Shown here in pieces: positions 60,861 through 64,000 of a DNA stretch of 64,000 bases. Each line of letters begins with the position of its first letter. Within the stretch, counting starts at the first letter, position 1. The notes beneath the pieces are model-generated. The model worked only from the letters and a program-made list of their open reading frames with translations, was not told the DNA's origin and did no database searches. Origin of the DNA: Mumia flava (GTDB lineage Bacteria; Actinomycetota; Actinomycetes; Propionibacteriales; Nocardioidaceae); assembly GCF_002797495.1 (NCBI RefSeq), contig NZ_PGEZ01000002.1, forward strand, positions 310,001-374,000, read 5' to 3'. A program made the translations under genes and the position numbers.

Positions 60861-62387
60861 ATGACGCAGGCCACACTCGGCGTCGACATCGGCACCTCGA
60901 GCAGCAAGGGCGTCCTCGTCGATCGCGACGGGCGCATCCTCGCCACGGCGACCCGCGAGCACGCCGTCGACCGACCGCGGGTCGGACACGTCGAGATGGA
61001 CGGCGAGGTCTGGTGGGACGAGGCGGTCGCGATCGTCCGCGACCTGCTCTCCGCCGCTCCGGACGCGAGCGTCGAGAGTGTCGGCGTGAGCGGGATGGGT
61101 CCGTGCGTGCTGCTGGCCGACGAGCACGACGTGCCGGTCCGTCCGGCGATCCTCTACGGCGTCGACACCCGCGCGAGCGCGCAGATCGCGCGCCTCGACG
61201 ACGAGCTGGGCGCCGACGCCGTCCTCCGCCGGGGCGGCTCGGCCCTCACCTCGCAGGCTGCGGGCCCGAAGATCGCCTGGGTCGCCGAGCACGAGCCCGA
61301 GGCGTACGCCCGGGCGCGCCGGCTGTTCATGCCGAGCTCGTGGCTGGTCCGGCGACTCACCGGCGCGTACGTGCTCGACCACCACTCCGCGAGCCAGGCG
61401 AGTCCGCTGTACGACACCGACGCGCTCGCGTGGCACGAGCCGTGGGCGCACCACGTCGCCCCCGGGATCGCGCTCCCCCGGCTCGTGTGGCCGTCCGACG
61501 TCGTCGGCACCGTCTCGCCGGAGGCGAGCGCGGCGACCGGCCTGCCCGCGGGGGTGCCGGTCGTCGCCGGGACGATCGACGCGTGGTCGGAGGCGGTGAG
61601 CGTGGACGCGCAGAACGTCGGCGACCTCATGCTGATGTACGGCACGACGATGTTCCTGATCAACACCCTCGCCGACCGCGTCACGACGCCGTCGATGTGG
61701 GGGCCGGTCGGCGCGTTCCCCGGCACCCGGTGCCTCGCCGGCGGCATGGCGACGTCCGGGGCGATCACGAGCTGGCTGCGCGACCTCGTCGGCGGCACGC
61801 CGTACCCGCAGCTCGTCGCGGAGGCGGAGGCGTCCGGGCTGGGCGCGCACGGGCTGCTGATGCTGCCCTACTTCGCCGGCGAGCGGACCCCGATCCTCGA
61901 CCCCGACGCGCGCGGGCTCGTCGCCGGGCTCACGCTCTCCCACACCCGCGGGGACCTATACCGCGCCGCGCTGGAGGCGACCGCCTACGGCGTCCGGCAC
62001 AACGTCGAGACCATCCTCGACGCCGGCGGGGACGTCCGTCGCGTCGTCGCCGTCGGGGGCGGGACGCAGGGCGCTCTGTGGACGCAGATCGTCACCGACG
62101 TCACCGGACTGGACCAGGTCGTGCCGCGGCAGACGATCGGCGCCTCGTACGGGGCCGCCTACCTCGCCGCCTGCGCCACCGGCGAGGCCGACATCGCGAC
62201 GTGGAACCCGCCGGAGACCGTGCTGCGCCCCGACCCTGCACGACACGAGGAGTACTCGACGCTCTTCGCGCTGTACCGCGACGCGTACCCCGCGACCCGT
62301 GAGCTGACCCACCGTCTCGCCGACCGCCAGCGCACGAGCGACCAGCGCCCGAACGACCGGCGCACCACCGAGAAGGGAACCGCATGA
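60861..62387 (+). CDS. FGGY-family carbohydrate kinase (fuculokinase-like)
   Basis: A 508-residue sugar kinase. Phosphate loop VDIGTSSSKGVLVD (8-21), DHHSASQASPLYD near 170, the catalytic Asp in AGTIDAWSEAV near 236, and YGTTMFLI plus VAVGGGTQGALW near 260 and 395 for the nucleotide site. FGGY members include fuculo-, xylulo- and ribulokinases; with the FucI-like protein next to it, L-fuculose (or a related ketose) is the likely substrate. The C-terminal 25 residues are Arg/Thr-rich. It overlaps the isomerase gene by four bases. It uses ATP and makes the ketose 1-phosphate. Confidence 0.86.
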   Translation: MTQATLGVDIGTSSSKGVLVDRDGRILATATREHAVDRPRVGHVEMDGEVWWDEAVAIVRDLLSAAPDASVESVGVSGMGPCVLLADEHDVPVRPAILYGVDTRASAQIARLDDELGADAVLRRGGSALTSQAAGPKIAWVAEHEPEAYARARRLFMPSSWLVRRLTGAYVLDHHSASQASPLYDTDALAWHEPWAHHVAPGIALPRLVWPSDVVGTVSPEASAATGLPAGVPVVAGTIDAWSEAVSVDAQNVGDLMLMYGTTMFLINTLADRVTTPSMWGPVGAFPGTRCLAGGMATSGAITSWLRDLVGGTPYPQLVAEAEASGLGAHGLLMLPYFAGERTPILDPDARGLVAGLTLSHTRGDLYRAALEATAYGVRHNVETILDAGGDVRRVVAVGGGTQGALWTQIVTDVTGLDQVVPRQTIGASYGAAYLAACATGEADIATWNPPETVLRPDPARHEEYSTLFALYRDAYPATRELTHRLADRQRTSDQRPNDRRTTEKGTA

Positions 62388-64000
62388 ACGCCTACACCCT
62401 GCCCGAGACCACCGAGCCCGCGGTCGCCGCACCCGACACGCTCTACGTCGTCGCGTCCGGTGACCTGCGGCTGTCGGCGAACGTCGCGGGCTGGCCGACC
62501 CAGCAGAAGCTCGAGGCGGACTTCGCCGACGCGGTCGCCGCGCACGGGTGGACGGTGCAGCGGGCGCACGGAGTCGATCCCGAGACCGGCCACGGGTTCA
62601 TCGACAGTCAGCGCCGCGGCCTCGAGGTGTTCGCGGACGTGCCGCCGGACGCCCCGGTCGTCGTCGTGGACGCGGTCTGGCAGTACAGCCACCACGTGCT
62701 CGCCGGCCTGCGCACCCACCGTGGTCCGATCCTCGTCGTCGCGAACTGGGCGGGCGACTTCCCCGGGCTCGTCGGGCTGCTCAACCTCACGGCCAGCCTG
62801 ACCAAGGCCGGCGTCGCCTACTCGGCGCTGTGGAGCGAGGACTTCACCGACGACTGGGCACGCACGAGGCTCGGCGAGTGGCTGCGCACGGGGACGATCG
62901 AGCACGACGCGAGCCACGTCCACGCGCTCCCCGCCCTGGACGAGGATGCCGACGAGGTGGTGCTCGGGCGCGCGCTGGCACGGCAGCTGCAGCGCGAGAA
63001 GGCGATCATCGGCGTCTTCGACGAGGGCTGCATGGGGATGTACAACGCGATCATCGACGACGAGCTCCTCAACCCGCTCGGCATCTACAAGGAGCGGCTC
63101 TCGCAGAGCGCGCTGGTCGCCGAGATGCACCGCGTCAGCGCCGACGAGCGCGCGGCCGTACGGGCCTGGCTGGACGACGCCGGCCTCACGTTCCACTTCG
63201 GCAGCGACCCCGCGACCGAGCTGACCGAGGACCAGGTCGACAGCCAGCTCGCGATGTACGTCGCGGCGCTGCGGATCTCCGACGACTTCGGCCTCGACGC
63301 GGTCGGGATCCAGTACCAGCAGGGCCTGAAGGACGTGGTGCCGGCGAGCGACCTGGCCGAAGGTCTGCTCAATAACGTCGCGCGCCCGCCCGTACGGTCG
63401 CGCGACGGCGCGCGCGAGCTGTACGCGGGCGCACCGCTGCCCCACTTCAACGAGGTCGACGAGGGGGTCGCCGTCGACGCGCTCGTCACGAACCGGATCT
63501 GGACCGCGATGGGTCTCGACCCCGCGACCACGCTGCACGACATCCGGTGGGGCGACGCGTACGACGGGGAGTTCGTGTGGGTCTTCGAGATCTCCGGGTC
63601 CGTCCCGGCGTCTCACCACGGCGGCTACGCGTCCTCGTACTCGATGCGCCAGCCTCCGATGTTCTTCCCGCTCGGCGGTGGGACGCTGAGCGGGGTGTCG
63701 AAGCCGGGCGAGATCGTGTGGAGCCGCGTGTACATCGCGGACGGCTCCCTGCACGTCGACCTCGGTCGTGCGCACGTGGCCGACCTGCCGACGGAGGAGA
63801 CCCAGCGCCGGCTGGACGCGACCGACCGGCAGTGGCCGATCATGCACGCGGTCCTGCACGGCGTCTCGCGCGACCAGATGATGGCGCGGCACAAGGCGAA
63901 CCACGTCCAGGTCGTCTACGCCCCGGACGCCGAGACCGCGGACCGCGGGCTGCTCGCCAAGGCCGCGCTGTTCGACGCCCTGGGGCTTCAGGTGCACCTC
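62384..64000 (+). CDS. L-fucose/arabinose-isomerase-family protein (cut by window edge)
   Basis: About 539 residues are visible and the frame is open at the last base. The C-terminal part reads FFPLGGGTLSG, WSRVYIADGSLHVDLGRA and ARHKANHVQVVYAPDAE, the closing domain of FucI-type isomerases; EGCMGMYNA near residue 212 and AVGIQYQQGLKD near 305 lie at the Mn-site positions (Glu, Asp) of the family. Aldose-ketose isomerases of this kind feed the kinase just ahead. ATG 62384 overlaps the kinase stop by four bases. The aldolase that would finish the phosphorylative route is not in the window and may follow. Confidence 0.87.
   Translation, partial: MNAYTLPETTEPAVAAPDTLYVVASGDLRLSANVAGWPTQQKLEADFADAVAAHGWTVQRAHGVDPETGHGFIDSQRRGLEVFADVPPDAPVVVVDAVWQYSHHVLAGLRTHRGPILVVANWAGDFPGLVGLLNLTASLTKAGVAYSALWSEDFTDDWARTRLGEWLRTGTIEHDASHVHALPALDEDADEVVLGRALARQLQREKAIIGVFDEGCMGMYNAIIDDELLNPLGIYKERLSQSALVAEMHRVSADERAAVRAWLDDAGLTFHFGSDPATELTEDQVDSQLAMYVAALRISDDFGLDAVGIQYQQGLKDVVPASDLAEGLLNNVARPPVRSRDGARELYAGAPLPHFNEVDEGVAVDALVTNRIWTAMGLDPATTLHDIRWGDAYDGEFVWVFEISGSVPASHHGGYASSYSMRQPPMFFPLGGGTLSGVSKPGEIVWSRVYIADGSLHVDLGRAHVADLPTEETQRRLDATDRQWPIMHAVLHGVSRDQMMARHKANHVQVVYAPDAETADRGLLAKAALFDALGLQVHL

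Overview
The window is high-GC DNA with GTG starts, many 4-bp ATGA/GTGA gene overlaps, -10-like boxes (TANNNT) placed 6-7 bases before start codons, and frequent CGTACG words. Together with the gene content this suggests an actinomycete, most likely of the Nocardioidaceae (inference from style and protein families, not proven). I see no rRNA, tRNA, CRISPR, prophage or insertion sequence. Almost everything is catabolism, uptake and its regulation.

Layout. 1-5.2 kb: glycerol-3-phosphate dehydrogenase (cut by the left edge) divergent from an alkyl-DHAP-synthase-like flavoprotein, a secreted protein and a betaine/choline transporter. 5.3-10.5 kb: a cold-shock gene with long leader and strong terminator, a GAF-domain regulator, and a PLP decarboxylase/transporter pair. 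10.5-17.3 kb: a polyamine operon (PotD-B-C-A, an amine oxidase, an aminobutyraldehyde-type dehydrogenase). 17.5-22.0 kb: TetR regulator, glycosyltransferase, maltokinase-like kinase with a repeat-expanded tail, and a SIS sugar-phosphate protein.

23.2-40.3 kb, all on the minus strand: a PucR regulator and what looks like one peptide and D-amino-acid salvage locus: an amidohydrolase of the D-aminoacylase family, a serine hydrolase of the beta-lactamase/D-aminopeptidase fold, an oligopeptide ABC transporter with a fused permease-ATPase, an unusual prolyl-oligopeptidase/beta-lactamase fusion, then an M20 deacylase, a GNAT acyltransferase and an N-acylamino-acid racemase. The last three match the known D-to-L amino acid route through N-succinyl intermediates, but the M20 gene carries an in-frame TAA in its catalytic domain.

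40.5-47.7 kb, plus strand: GntR regulator, a perfect 20-bp operator-like palindrome, and a BMP-type nucleoside-like ABC transporter with an ornithine-cyclodeaminase-family protein and a zinc deaminase. 47.7-50.0 kb: two uncharacterised proteins. 50.0-64.0 kb: an L-fucose-type locus. The minus-strand arm encodes FucD, an aldo/keto reductase, a lactonase, a mutarotase and a ribose-type ABC transporter. The plus-strand arm encodes a FAH hydrolase, an SDR, a LacI regulator, an FGGY kinase and a FucI-like isomerase cut by the right edge. Thus both an oxidative and a phosphorylative route appear side by side. Two near-identical palindromes (CTGAAATCGATTTCTG and CAGAAATCGATTTCTG), one before the transporter genes and one before the kinase, are likely LacI operators that tie the arms together.
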